Shown here: positions 35,253 through 44,473 of the stretch, piece by piece
How the letters are laid out: each line of letters begins with the position of its first letter
Position numbering within the stretch: the first letter of the stretch is position 1
NCBI GenBank assembly: GCA_023411225.1
Contig: JAEYPA010000108.1
Location: 5,650-69,649 of the forward strand
Direction: 5' to 3'
From: Bacillota bacterium
GTDB taxonomy: Bacteria; Bacillota; Clostridia; Lachnospirales; Lachnospiraceae
Length of the DNA stretch: 64,000 bases
Translations under genes and position numbers: made by a program
Notes under the pieces: generated by a model
Databases searched by the model: none
What the model was told of the DNA's origin: nothing
What the model saw: the letters and a program-made list of their open reading frames with translations, nothing else

Positions 35253-38200
35253 TTATAAAACCCATCGTTTTTGATAGAACCATTTTCTAAATCTCCCTAG
35301 TTGCTTAAAAAGACCTTTTATAAAATCATCATAGAATGCTTGACATTCCTGAACGTCTCTTTCACTAATTTCACTCTGATTAAATCTTGCCTTCAATAGA
35401 TGCTCATAGTAAGACAATGCCTGTTGCTCATCTACAAAGTCAAATTTATTACATAGCTGTGATACAAATTCATTATAAGGTTCCTTTGTTTGGTATACTA
35501 GCTTATTCTTCCTTAAAACTTTACTTAATCTAATATTCTCATAAATCACCCATTGACTATTAGTAAGTAGGTGCCTCTTCTTAGCTCGAATCCTTTTAAT
35601 AATCAGACAGCGTATATACACTGCTAAAATAAATAGAGCCAGTAGCAGTAATAGTACTAAGACACTCTTTATCATAGTTCTTACTGTGCTACTTAATCCG
35701 TTATACCAATTTCTTAAGCCCCCAAAGAGACCATCACCCTTGGATATGGATGATTCGTCTGTTCCATTAGGATTCTTTGTTGGCGCTGGACTTACTGTTG
35801 GTGAAACTGATGGTGATATTGTAGGTGTAGTAGTTGGCGTAACTGTAGCTGATGGTGTTGGCTTTAGGGTTGCATTAGGATCTGCATTTACCGGGGGTAT
35901 CTCAATGTTGGAATCAATAATATAAGGAGCTGTCATCTCCACTGGCTGCCACCCTAGTCCAGGTAGATAAACTTCCACCCATGCATGGGCATTCTCGTCC
36001 ATAACATTGATTTCAACCATGTCAACAGATTTTTGCTCAGCGTCTGGGCGCCCTTCATTTTCCCAGTAATTATTTACATATTCTGGTTTTAGACCTTCAT
36101 ACTGATCAGACGTTATGACATAGCCTTCCACATATCTAGCAGGTACTCCCATTGCTCGAAGCATTACCGTTGCTGCTGTTGCATAATGAACACAAAAACC
36201 CTTTTTATTCTCGAAGAGAAAATAATCCACATAATCTTCTCCTCTAGGTGCTAGGCCAGGCTTTAGTGAGTAGGAGGTATTCTGAGCCAGATAATTCCTT
36301 ACATACTCAATGGCTTCATAATACTTCGTTTGAATGGAATTCTCATCTTCCCTAATAGTTTGAATTGGATCACCCGTATCTAGCTGGTTGCGTTTTTTCT
36401 TATAGGTATCCAGTACACTTTTAATTCCACCTAGCTGTTCAAGGTCAGTATAGGTCTCTCCATCTAAAACAGTTGGAGTTACTGTAACCTCGTGACCTGC
36501 CACCAATTGTTTTACCCTTTCAAGACCTTCCTCCGGCAACTTGGTATAGGCATCTCTAACAAAGTTAAAATAAGCGTTTTCTTCTATTGCGTATTGATTA
36601 AAACGTGAGATGGCATTACCTATATTGAGCACAAGATCATACTTATCCAGATAAACAGGAAGATCACCCCAAGTAAAAGATGATTGTGCGAAAAAATCAA
36701 GTGGTATTGCACCGGAATACACCTCAGATAGAGGAACGGTAAAGTTCTTCTGAAGCATATCCGTTATTCCTTCTCCATAAACATATAATATTTCACTTAA
36801 GGATTCTCTATCTTTATTCGCAATCTGCTGTTCCCAGTTGGTCTTCATTTTTACTTGGTAATATTTCTCAAAGATAGCTGAATTAATAAGATTCATCTTT
36901 AATACATTTAAAGCATCAATATTACGATAGTTCTCGCTTAACGGAGATCCATTTTCGTTACTCCGTTCAAAATCCATATATTCATACAATGTCTGATCCG
37001 TCTTTAAGGAACCTTTCTCCTTGGAGATATCGCTGGTGGTGTTATAAGGCATATAAAGACTGTCCTTATCTGCTCCCTCAATCTCAACTTTCATTGTGTT
37101 CATTCTATAACGATTTAAATCATATGGTGAATTATTCAGTAGTTTAACCATGGTTGATGTCATACTTTCTCCATTGTAACTCAAGGTAAATCCTGACTCT
37201 ATTTGATTAAGCTTTTCCTTATCCTCCTCAGATAATTCTTTCCAATGATTTGAACTATACTGTTCTCCTACATATGCCCTCAGATAACATGGACCCGGAT
37301 TCTCTCTTCTTTCTGTTAGGACCTTAAGGGCCACTTCATGATCAAAGTTTAATTCCCCCACATTGTTGAGAATGCCCTTATTGATGCCCCCTCCCGAAGT
37401 TACTTTTTGACTAAACCAATCTCCAAAGATGGTATCTTCAAACAGGTCTCCAGACATAATGTCGTCAAACCTTGCTTTTGCTGAGGAGATAATTTCCTCT
37501 GCTTTAAATTCTTCTTCATATCTCTCAGGTGAATAGGCTTTATAAGCCAGAATAGCCACCATTAACACCATCGCTGCACTGATATACTGCACTGCAACCT
37601 TAGACCAACCCACTTGTACGAGTGGGTCTTTATAAGTAAACCCTTTCCCTTTTTTAGGCATCCGCCCTAACTTTTCACTTATAACGGCTCCGAATATGCC
37701 TATGGTCCCTGCAACATAGCATATATATGGAAGAGAGGAAGGCATGTAACCAACGATTAGTGACAACATCGCTACGGGAATAGTGGTTATCAGATAGAGT
37801 AATACACTCTTCCCATAAAGCACCATGTAGCATAGAAAAGTGGTTAAAATAAAGCTGTAGAAATAGATGATTGTATTATTAGATATCTGACCACCTAATG
37901 CCCGATAAGAAAACTCCTCAATATCATTAACATAATATCGGTTATATAACTCAATAAAGGAGTTAGCTACACTCGTAAAACTTCCCTGAATAAAATCCCA
38001 CCAGAGATAGACCATGAGGAGGAAAATTAAGATTACTGCGGGTAATGTAAACTTAATGTATGGTTTAAAAAGAAACATCACAAAGAGACCGATAGTAAAT
38101 GCTATCACTCTTAGATTTAGTCCCAGAACATTCACCTCAATACTCAACCCACTTAAAAAGCAATAAATAGTACTTAGGCACAGAAAGATGACCATCAATG

Positions 38201-38303
38201 CTTGAAGAATATATGCTGTAATAAATCTTTTTGAAGATACGATTTCCGTTACTTCTATGTTTTTCGCTATGGTTAGCCCATTATCCTTTTGATTTCGTCT
38301 CAT
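35253..38303 (-). CDS. Membrane transglutaminase-like protein (TgpA-type)
   Basis: 1016 aa. About six to eight membrane helices (30-260), a large extracytoplasmic region (260-670) and a transglutaminase-like domain with Cys704 (KKGFCVHYATAATVMLRAMG) and His773 (NAHAWVEVYLPGLGW). The third residue, usually Asp, is Glu789 (VEMT). A Thr/Pro/Ser-rich linker (805-845) and a final membrane helix (879-898) follow, with a cytoplasmic tail of about 110 residues. Linked to MoxR and DUF58 genes upstream, as is known for this family. Likely a cell-surface peptidase or crosslinker; substrate unknown. Confidence 0.9.
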   Translation of the reverse strand: MRRNQKDNGLTIAKNIEVTEIVSSKRFITAYILQALMVIFLCLSTIYCFLSGLSIEVNVLGLNLRVIAFTIGLFVMFLFKPYIKFTLPAVILIFLLMVYLWWDFIQGSFTSVANSFIELYNRYYVNDIEEFSYRALGGQISNNTIIYFYSFILTTFLCYMVLYGKSVLLYLITTIPVAMLSLIVGYMPSSLPYICYVAGTIGIFGAVISEKLGRMPKKGKGFTYKDPLVQVGWSKVAVQYISAAMVLMVAILAYKAYSPERYEEEFKAEEIISSAKARFDDIMSGDLFEDTIFGDWFSQKVTSGGGINKGILNNVGELNFDHEVALKVLTERRENPGPCYLRAYVGEQYSSNHWKELSEEDKEKLNQIESGFTLSYNGESMTSTMVKLLNNSPYDLNRYRMNTMKVEIEGADKDSLYMPYNTTSDISKEKGSLKTDQTLYEYMDFERSNENGSPLSENYRNIDALNVLKMNLINSAIFEKYYQVKMKTNWEQQIANKDRESLSEILYVYGEGITDMLQKNFTVPLSEVYSGAIPLDFFAQSSFTWGDLPVYLDKYDLVLNIGNAISRFNQYAIEENAYFNFVRDAYTKLPEEGLERVKQLVAGHEVTVTPTVLDGETYTDLEQLGGIKSVLDTYKKKRNQLDTGDPIQTIREDENSIQTKYYEAIEYVRNYLAQNTSYSLKPGLAPRGEDYVDYFLFENKKGFCVHYATAATVMLRAMGVPARYVEGYVITSDQYEGLKPEYVNNYWENEGRPDAEQKSVDMVEINVMDENAHAWVEVYLPGLGWQPVEMTAPYIIDSNIEIPPVNADPNATLKPTPSATVTPTTTPTISPSVSPTVSPAPTKNPNGTDESSISKGDGLFGGLRNWYNGLSSTVRTMIKSVLVLLLLLALFILAVYIRCLIIKRIRAKKRHLLTNSQWVIYENIRLSKVLRKNKLVYQTKEPYNEFVSQLCNKFDFVDEQQALSYYEHLLKARFNQSEISERDVQECQAFYDDFIKGLFKQLGRFRKWFYQKRWVL

Positions 38304-38317
38304 ATCTGCTCCTTATG

Positions 38318-39505
38318 TTACAATTGTAAGACTTCTATACTGGCTCTACTATTGGTAATAGAAATATATTGCTTGTGAAGTCGACTTCCAAGAAACTCTT
38401 CCTCTGCCTCTTGATTACCTAATAGAAGTACCTCTATTTGTGCAGTTCCAAAGGAATCCGTTAACAACGCAATTGTTTCCTCTGTTAATTCATATGTAAT
38501 ATAGAATAACTTGGATATCTGTTTTCCTCCTCCATATACCTGATAAAAGTCTAGGATATTATTTTTCTCCTCCACTGGGGTAGCCTGAATAAGATTACAC
38601 ATCATATCATGCATATCATCAAAATTCTCTATTGTGGTGGATACGTAATATTCCTCCAACTTACCGCACCAACCTACATTGTGATGATAGCCATTGATTA
38701 ATAGATGATAGCTGACAGCTGCCGTTGTTTCCAATACAGCATCCATATAAGCAAGCTTATTAGGAATTTGAGAAGGAAGAGCATTATTCACCAATATTGT
38801 GGAGGAGTTTGTAATAGGGAGACTATAGTCCTTCACCAATACGGTATCCTTTTTACTACTAAGTTTCCAATGAATTCTGTGAATCTTATCCCCTTCCTTA
38901 TATTCACGAATATCAAATACCTCACTAGGATCATCTCCCGGTTTGTTCTTGGAGAAGGTATCACTTTCCACAAAATCTGGTTCACGAACAATAATATTGT
39001 TTTCTATTCCGAAAATCTCCGGCAAAACTGGCATATCAACCTTAGCCTCACATTTGCATCTTCGAGAAAATACTCGTATAAAGTCATATACCTTTACTTT
39101 CGCCACTTTAACTTTAACTAGTCCTGTGTGGGAAGATTGAAGCATAATATCAATCTTTTTCTCTTTTTTTGCTCCTAGGCTAATCATAAGTACTTGCTTA
39201 TCTTTTTGATTACTAAATGTATTCCAATACTCTACGATAATCTTAATACAGGTAACAGGTAAGATTGATTTATTGTTTACATAAAGACTTAATGGTATGT
39301 CATCCACCCCTGCTACCGCCAGTGCAGACATAGAAGTAAGGGTTATCTGGATTTTTCTCCTTATCAATAATACCTGCGTCAAAAATACGAAAGGCAGGAA
39401 AGCTAGAATTATAAATACATATAAAGCTTGTGCCTCGGTATAGATTAAAGCCAGAACTGCTGCATATATAATTAGTACAAAATATATCACCTTATTAATC
39501 CACAT
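38318..39505 (-). CDS. DUF58-domain membrane protein
   Basis: 395 aa. Two membrane helices near the N-terminus (about 5-50), then a beta-rich region and the DUF58 core, DIREYKEGDKIHRIHWKLSSKKD (about residue 200). DUF58 proteins partner with MoxR ATPases and TgpA-type transglutaminases. 14 bp before the transglutaminase gene and 64 bp after the MoxR gene. Confidence 0.92.
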   Translation of the reverse strand: MWINKVIYFVLIIYAAVLALIYTEAQALYVFIILAFLPFVFLTQVLLIRRKIQITLTSMSALAVAGVDDIPLSLYVNNKSILPVTCIKIIVEYWNTFSNQKDKQVLMISLGAKKEKKIDIMLQSSHTGLVKVKVAKVKVYDFIRVFSRRCKCEAKVDMPVLPEIFGIENNIIVREPDFVESDTFSKNKPGDDPSEVFDIREYKEGDKIHRIHWKLSSKKDTVLVKDYSLPITNSSTILVNNALPSQIPNKLAYMDAVLETTAAVSYHLLINGYHHNVGWCGKLEEYYVSTTIENFDDMHDMMCNLIQATPVEEKNNILDFYQVYGGGKQISKLFYITYELTEETIALLTDSFGTAQIEVLLLGNQEAEEEFLGSRLHKQYISITNSRASIEVLQL

Positions 39506-39569
39506 TTGCTATGATTTCCTTTCGGTTTATCCACAAAACGCCTATGTTATCCACAGTCTAATTCCGATT

Positions 39570-40502
39570 TTATAGCTTAGGCGACTCTATCTGAAGCAGA
39601 ATCTGACTAATCACATACTCTACACTTACATGGCTTACCCGTGCCTTAGAAGTTAACACAAGACGATGACTGATAATGTCAGGAAATAATGCACTAATGT
39701 CTTCCGGTAAAACATAATCTCTTCCTTTTACATAAGCACGAGATTTGGCAGCTGCAGCAAGAGCTATACTTCCTCTTGGACTTGCACCTAAAGAGATCAT
39801 CGGATGATTTCTAGTGGCAGAAACCAGTGCTGTAACATATGTAAAGAGTACGTCATGCATAAAGACTCTATTTACCTGTTCCTGCATCTGTAGAATCTGC
39901 TCCTTGGTCACAGAAGGCTTCACATCATCTAAGGGATTACCGTCTTGTTTCCCTCTAATAATATTAATCTCTACATTGATATCAGGATATCCCATAGATA
40001 TTTTTATCATAAAACGATCCAGTTGGGATTCAGGCAATAGTTGTGTACCTGCACTTCCCTCTGGATTCTGTGTGGCAATAACATTAAAAGGTAAAGGAAC
40101 CTCTCTGGTAATACCATCTACAGTAACTTTTCCTTCTTCCATAACCTCTAATAAGGCTGATTGAGTTTTAGAAGAAGTACGGTTAATCTCATCTGCTAAA
40201 AACAGATTACAAAGAACAGCTCCAGGTTTATACTCGAATGTTTGGTCTTTTGTCAGCACAGTGAAACCAACCACATCTGTAGGTAATACATCCGGTGTAA
40301 ACTGCATTCTTTTATAATCCAGAGACATGGCCTTAGAAAATGCCAACGCCATTGTGGTCTTTCCAACACCCGGTATATCTTCAATCAAGATATGCCCTTT
40401 TGCTAACAATGCTATTAATACCTTTTCAACAACCTCATCTTTACCCTTTATTACAGTCTTTACCTCTTGTAATATACTCTGGACTGCCTTCTGATTATCC
40501 AT
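39570..40502 (-). CDS. MoxR-family AAA ATPase
   Basis: 310 aa. Walker A GVGKTTMA and Walker B LFLADEINR, with a lid domain (SPRGSIALAAAAKSRAYV). MoxR proteins act as chaperones or activators of DUF58 and von Willebrand-type partners. The ATG at 40500-40502 is 8 nt after AGGAG; a longer in-frame start was rejected. First gene of the MoxR-DUF58-transglutaminase-two-component cluster. Confidence 0.93.
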   Translation of the reverse strand: MDNQKAVQSILQEVKTVIKGKDEVVEKVLIALLAKGHILIEDIPGVGKTTMALAFSKAMSLDYKRMQFTPDVLPTDVVGFTVLTKDQTFEYKPGAVLCNLFLADEINRTSSKTQSALLEVMEEGKVTVDGITREVPLPFNVIATQNPEGSAGTQLLPESQLDRFMIKISMGYPDINVEINIIRGKQDGNPLDDVKPSVTKEQILQMQEQVNRVFMHDVLFTYVTALVSATRNHPMISLGASPRGSIALAAAAKSRAYVKGRDYVLPEDISALFPDIISHRLVLTSKARVSHVSVEYVISQILLQIESPKL

Positions 40503-40671
40503 ATTCCTTCTCCTATCTGATTTCATTTATCATTTAAGTTGTATTTATCACTTATTCCTTATAACAATGATTCTTTTTATTTTACCAAGTTCTTCCCTTT
40601 TTATAAATATTTTTCTAAATAATTAAGAGATAATTAAGATTAGTCTAGTAATTCCTCCTGTATTAGATTCC

Positions 40672-40884
40672 CTAATCCTCCCATAAGCTGTCCATAAGCT
40701 TACTGATTCGTTTACTCCTTTGCTCTGTTTCCTTCTGGTTAATGAGATATCTACCCTTCTCCTCATACACTACATCCCCTGCTTTCACATTGTCCGGAAA
40801 TAGAGACTTCTTAAGGTCCACAAACGACTTGTCCTCCCTTTCGCATACTACAAAAGTTCCCTCTATTCGATCCACAATATACAT
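40672..40884 (-). CDS. DUF3006 protein
   Basis: 70 aa. MYIVDRIEGTFVVCERED then GDVVYEEKGRYLIN is the DUF3006 pattern, often found beside ComEC-like metallo-beta-lactamase proteins, as here (12 bp downstream of one). No function is known for the family. Confidence 0.85.
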   Translation of the reverse strand: MYIVDRIEGTFVVCEREDKSFVDLKKSLFPDNVKAGDVVYEEKGRYLINQKETEQRSKRISKLMDSLWED

Positions 40885-40896
40885 ACTCTTTCCCCC

Positions 40897-42168
40897 TTAA
40901 GGATTACAAATTTTACATGGGTCGTAACCCTCATTAATAGCTTCTTTCCTGCTCTTAAAATACACTCGATTTTTCTCTAGTGGTAAGGATTTACAATCTG
41001 GCAAATGGAATTTTTTAGAATTTTTATTGCCGATATAGCCTCCGCTGGCAGAGTCCGTCTGATTTGAGTTAGCATCATCCTTTACCTGCGTACTATCCTT
41101 CTTTTTATTAACACTGCCACTCTCTTTACTACTTCCCTTTGCAGATGGGTTACCAGTACTAATCTCCAAATTCTTACCATCTGACTTCATAATAATGGTC
41201 TGTTCCAAATCAGTACGAAAGACCTTTACCTTATAATTATCTAAGTAATCTAAGGTTTCCTTATGTGGGTGTCCATATTTATTATCCACTCCACAGCTGA
41301 TTACCGCATATTTGGGTTCCACCTTTTCTAGAAAAAATCTGGAGGTGGAAGAATTACTTCCATGATGTCCAACCTTGAGCACTGTGGCCTCAAGGTTTTC
41401 CCCGGCTTCCATTATATCAGTCTCCTCCTGGAGGCCGGCATCTCCTGTCAACATAAATGAATTCTCTCCGTGTACTGCTCGGATTACAATGGAATTATTG
41501 TTGTTGTCATCATCATAATAATTTATCGGCCCAAGAATGGTTAACCTAGCTCCTCCCAGTGTAATCTTGGTTCCCGGCTTAGGTGCAGAGATTTTAAGCC
41601 CTTTGTTATTTATAGCTATTAGTACATCTTCAAATGTCTTTGTATTGTTTTGTTTCTTAGGTAGATAGACTTTTCCAATCTTAAGTGAGTTAATAACTGT
41701 ATCCAATCCTCCGATATGATCGGCATCTGGATGGGTTCCCACCACGTAATCCAGCTTTTCTACTCCCTGTTTCTTCAGATAAGATACAATTGCATTCCCA
41801 TCGCTATTATTAGCGGCATCTATAAGCATTGTCTGACCTTCTGAACGAAGAAAAATGCTATCTCCTTGCCCACAATCTATAAAATGGATTTCAAAGGAAG
41901 TCTCCTTCTTATCGTCCGAAGAATTTGGTACTTTGGTTGCCTCTTGGCTTTCAATTGGCGCTTTTGTTACCTCCGGGCTCTTCGTAGGTGCTTTGGTTGC
42001 CTCCGGTGTTTTCACTGGCGCTTTCGTTGATTCCTGGCTCTGATGTGGTATGAGTGTTTCCTTTTGTCCGTTTGTATTCTGCTTATTATCTACAGTGCCG
42101 CAACCAACTAATACAACCATTACCATAGTCACTAGAAATACAATTATTCTTTTTAGTCTCTTCAACAT
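40897..42168 (-). CDS. Lipoprotein with a ComEC-like metallo-beta-lactamase domain and an Ada-like zinc module
   Basis: 423 aa. Lipid Cys23 follows a 22-residue signal (LVGC lipobox). Residues 47-81 are four 10-residue repeats with TKAP or TKVP. The metallo-beta-lactamase fold (92-340) has the metal motif THPDADHIGG (145-154), Asp243 in TGDAG and HHG (268-270). The last 50 residues carry H388, C392, C418, C421 in the same module as the TadE-like protein at 7720-8583. It resembles the ComEC nuclease-like domain but has no transport membrane part. It may act on extracellular DNA or phosphoesters (inference). Confidence 0.88.
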   Translation of the reverse strand: MLKRLKRIIVFLVTMVMVVLVGCGTVDNKQNTNGQKETLIPHQSQESTKAPVKTPEATKAPTKSPEVTKAPIESQEATKVPNSSDDKKETSFEIHFIDCGQGDSIFLRSEGQTMLIDAANNSDGNAIVSYLKKQGVEKLDYVVGTHPDADHIGGLDTVINSLKIGKVYLPKKQNNTKTFEDVLIAINNKGLKISAPKPGTKITLGGARLTILGPINYYDDDNNNNSIVIRAVHGENSFMLTGDAGLQEETDIMEAGENLEATVLKVGHHGSNSSTSRFFLEKVEPKYAVISCGVDNKYGHPHKETLDYLDNYKVKVFRTDLEQTIIMKSDGKNLEISTGNPSAKGSSKESGSVNKKKDSTQVKDDANSNQTDSASGGYIGNKNSKKFHLPDCKSLPLEKNRVYFKSRKEAINEGYDPCKICNP

Positions 42169-42229
42169 ATACCATATCCTCTCTATTTATATGCTTTAAT
42201 TATATGTAATCTGTGTTTTAAATGCAACG

Positions 42230-42276
42230 AAAAAAGCCCTAACCCAACGGACTCAAGTTCCGCCAAACTAAGACTT
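42230..42276 (-). terminator. G-U-rich terminator of tRNA-Lys
   Basis: Arms 42259-42276 and 42234-42251 form an 18-bp stem on the minus strand in which nine or so pairs are G-U; on the plus strand it does not fold. The T-run follows. This orientation ties it to the tRNA gene. Confidence 0.78.
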
Positions 42277-42281
42277 TTCAA

Positions 42282-42354
42282 TGCGCCTCCAGGGGCTCGA
42301 ACCCTGGACACCCTGATTAAGAGTCAGGTGCTCTACCAACTGAGCTAGAAGCGC
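42282..42354 (-). tRNA. tRNA-Lys (anticodon CTT)
   Basis: 73 nt. Acceptor GCGCTTC/GAGGCGC, a D arm, anticodon stem CCTGA/TCAGG with loop CTCTTAA (CTT, Lys codon AAG), and T arm CCAGG-GTTCGAG-CCCTGG. Discriminator A; CCA is not encoded. A consensus promoter lies upstream. Confidence 0.95.
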
Positions 42355-42398
42355 TTATCACTTATGAAATTATTTTGTAATTTCTTAACGCGAGATTA

Positions 42399-42427
42399 AT
42401 TATATACGATAGAAAATTAAAATGCAA
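42399..42427 (-). promoter_or_regulatory. Promoter of tRNA-Lys
   Basis: TTGCAT (42422-42427), 17 bp, TATAAT (42399-42404) on the minus strand, about 45 bp before the tRNA. Confidence 0.85.
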
Positions 42428-42594
42428 GTACTTTCTTTAAATTATTTGAATTTTTTCATAAATAAATGTAATTTGTATAAAACGTACTATTATTATGCAT
42501 CATTATTATACTAGTTGATTGATTCTACAGGAACTTATCTATATAATAAAGATATTGTTAAGCTACTTTTTACTGTAGAAAGGAGTATCATCGA

Positions 42595-43830
42595 ATGAGC
42601 AGTTCCCCCAGCCCAAATAAACCTGATACAAAGAAAATTTCTATTAAGAAAGAACCTAAAGACAAATCTTACACTTTTCAACCAAATTCTCACTATTATA
42701 CTATTTGCATTTATGGTTTGATTTTTGTTACCCTTGCTACCTTAATTATTATGGCTATTGTCAATTGGGGTAGATTAGTATCATTTTTGCAAAATGTATT
42801 TAGTGTTTTAACACCTTTTGTCATTGCCTTCTTTATCGCTTATATTCTAAATCCATTAGTTAAATGGTTTAATCGGTTATTCGAAAAGAAACTGATGAAG
42901 AAAAGTAGTGTAAAAGCACGTAAGATTATTGCAATTGCTATTACTTATCTGGTTGTATTGACCTGTTTTACCATCGTCATTTTATATATTACACCAGAAC
43001 TTGTTAACTCTGCTAAGGATTTGGATTCTTCCTATAAGAAAATAAATCTGACAGAAGTGGAAAAGGGAATAAATAATTTTCTCTCTGGACTCTCCAACAC
43101 CTTTCCAAACTTGAACTTTGAAGCAGTAGAGTCTAAGATAAATGAAATGATTCCAAAGCTTTTCAACTATGGAACTGATGTCATTTCCTATCTGCTTTCT
43201 ATCTCTGTTTCTATTGTTAAAATGGTAATTAATATTCTACTAGCCTTTGTAATCAGCTGCTATATGTTGGCTGACAAGCATTCTCTAAAGCATAACTTCA
43301 AGCGGATTACCTATTGTATTCTTCCTAAGAAAAGAGCGACTTATTTTCTTCAGACTTTACGAGAATGTAATACGATCTTTAGTAAATTTATCGTTGGCAA
43401 ATTTATCGACTCTCTCATTATCGGGATAATTTGTTTTATTGCCATGTCCATACTTCGGTTAGATTATGCTATTCTCTTAAGTATTATTGTTGGAGTTACC
43501 AATATGATCCCTTATTTTGGTCCATTTATTGGAGCGGTTCCTGGGGTTTTAATCTATCTCTTCTTAAATCCTATTGAAGCGTTAATATTTGCTATTATGA
43601 TCTTTATCTTACAACAATTTGATGGACTTTATCTGGGACCTAAGATTTTAGGGGAGTCTACGGGACTAACACCTCTATGGGTTATCTTTGGTATCACTAT
43701 AGGAGGGGCTTATGCTGGGATTCTTGGTATGTTTTTAGGAGTTCCTTTTGTAGCAGTCTTTGCCTACCTAGCTAATAAGTATATAAACAACCGATTAAAG
43801 CGGAAGGGAATTGAAGTGGACTCCCGATAA
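42595..43830 (+). CDS. AI-2E-family transporter, second copy
   Basis: 411 aa. A cytoplasmic N-terminus (about 40 residues, basic), then about eight membrane helices, with GVTNMIPYFGPFIGAVPG, then GPKILGESTGLTPLWVIFGI, the conserved pattern of PF01594. A loop of about 70 residues (about 140-200) lies between helices 3 and 4. Substrate unknown; members have been linked to autoinducer-2 or to Na+/H+ exchange. Stand-alone gene. It is longer than the copy at 1867-2949, with a different N-terminus. Confidence 0.88.
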   Translation: MSSSPSPNKPDTKKISIKKEPKDKSYTFQPNSHYYTICIYGLIFVTLATLIIMAIVNWGRLVSFLQNVFSVLTPFVIAFFIAYILNPLVKWFNRLFEKKLMKKSSVKARKIIAIAITYLVVLTCFTIVILYITPELVNSAKDLDSSYKKINLTEVEKGINNFLSGLSNTFPNLNFEAVESKINEMIPKLFNYGTDVISYLLSISVSIVKMVINILLAFVISCYMLADKHSLKHNFKRITYCILPKKRATYFLQTLRECNTIFSKFIVGKFIDSLIIGIICFIAMSILRLDYAILLSIIVGVTNMIPYFGPFIGAVPGVLIYLFLNPIEALIFAIMIFILQQFDGLYLGPKILGESTGLTPLWVIFGITIGGAYAGILGMFLGVPFVAVFAYLANKYINNRLKRKGIEVDSR

Positions 43831-43837
43831 AGTATGA

Positions 43838-43874
43838 CATCCCGAATTGGCGTGGAAATGCCAATTTCGGGATG
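43838..43874 (+). terminator. Hairpin between convergent AI-2E and trxA genes
   Basis: Stem CATCCCGAATTGGC (43838-43851) with GCCAATTTCGGGATG (43860-43874), one bulged base. No clear T-run on either side, so it may be an inefficient or factor-aided terminator, or stabilise ends of both messages. Confidence 0.55.
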
Positions 43875-43891
43875 AGGAAGTTTCTCTCTAT

Positions 43892-44209
43892 TTATTTATG
43901 TTGATTAATCTTTTCCAGCAGACTTGCCCTTGGTACGGCTCCCACTACTTTGTCAACTGCTGATCCATTTTTAAGAAATAATATTGTAGGAATGTTCATA
44001 ACGCTAAAGGAACGTGCTGTCTCAGGTGCATCGTCTACGTTAAGTTTACCAATCTTTACTTCACCTTTTAATTCTTCTGCAAGTTCTTCTATGACTGGAG
44101 CCATCATCTTACAAGGTCCACACCAGTCTGCATAAAAATCTACAACTACCAGTTTTTCTTCCTTTAAAGCCTCTTGATCAAAATTGTCATCTGTAAATAT
44201 AAATGCCAT
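43892..44209 (-). CDS. trxA: Thioredoxin
   Basis: 105 aa, typical length. Active site WCGPCK in VVDFYADWCGPCKMMAPVIEEL, and cis-Pro in MNIPTILF. General disulfide reductase of the cytoplasm. Stand-alone gene; a 45-aa gene lies 24 bp upstream on the same strand. Confidence 0.97.
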   Translation of the reverse strand: MAFIFTDDNFDQEALKEEKLVVVDFYADWCGPCKMMAPVIEELAEELKGEVKIGKLNVDDAPETARSFSVMNIPTILFLKNGSAVDKVVGAVPRASLLEKINQHK

Positions 44210-44233
44210 AGTATACCTCCATTTCTTCTTGTG

Positions 44234-44371
44234 CTATTTTTTCTTGTTTCCTTTGTCAACCTGAAGTAAAGACGCCACCTCATTCCAGGACCGCCTTAGT
44301 GATAATGCCTTACGATTTAAATCGACATTACTCCCCAGCTTTCTTGAAATATTCTTCTTAATCTTAGGCAT
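44234..44371 (-). CDS. 45-aa basic protein upstream of trxA
   Basis: A small reading frame beginning MPKIKKNISRKLGSN and ending in a run of lysines. It has one of the best ribosome-binding sites in the area, AAGGAGG, 8 nt before the ATG (44369-44371). It is very basic, with a predicted helix containing SLRRSWNEVASLLQ. It ends 24 bp before trxA and could be co-transcribed. No family recognised. Confidence 0.6.
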   Translation of the reverse strand: MPKIKKNISRKLGSNVDLNRKALSLRRSWNEVASLLQVDKGNKKK

Positions 44372-44473
44372 AGTCCATACCTCCTTTAAATTAATCCTAT
44401 ATTATCATATTAATTTAAAGTTCTAACGATACTATTCCATGGAATACCTGTTCTTATTCTATGGAATTGCTGG

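Noticed and set aside
41926..42031. Short direct repeats as a CRISPR array
   Set aside because: The repeats are contiguous 30-bp coding units of the TKAP linker, with no spacers.
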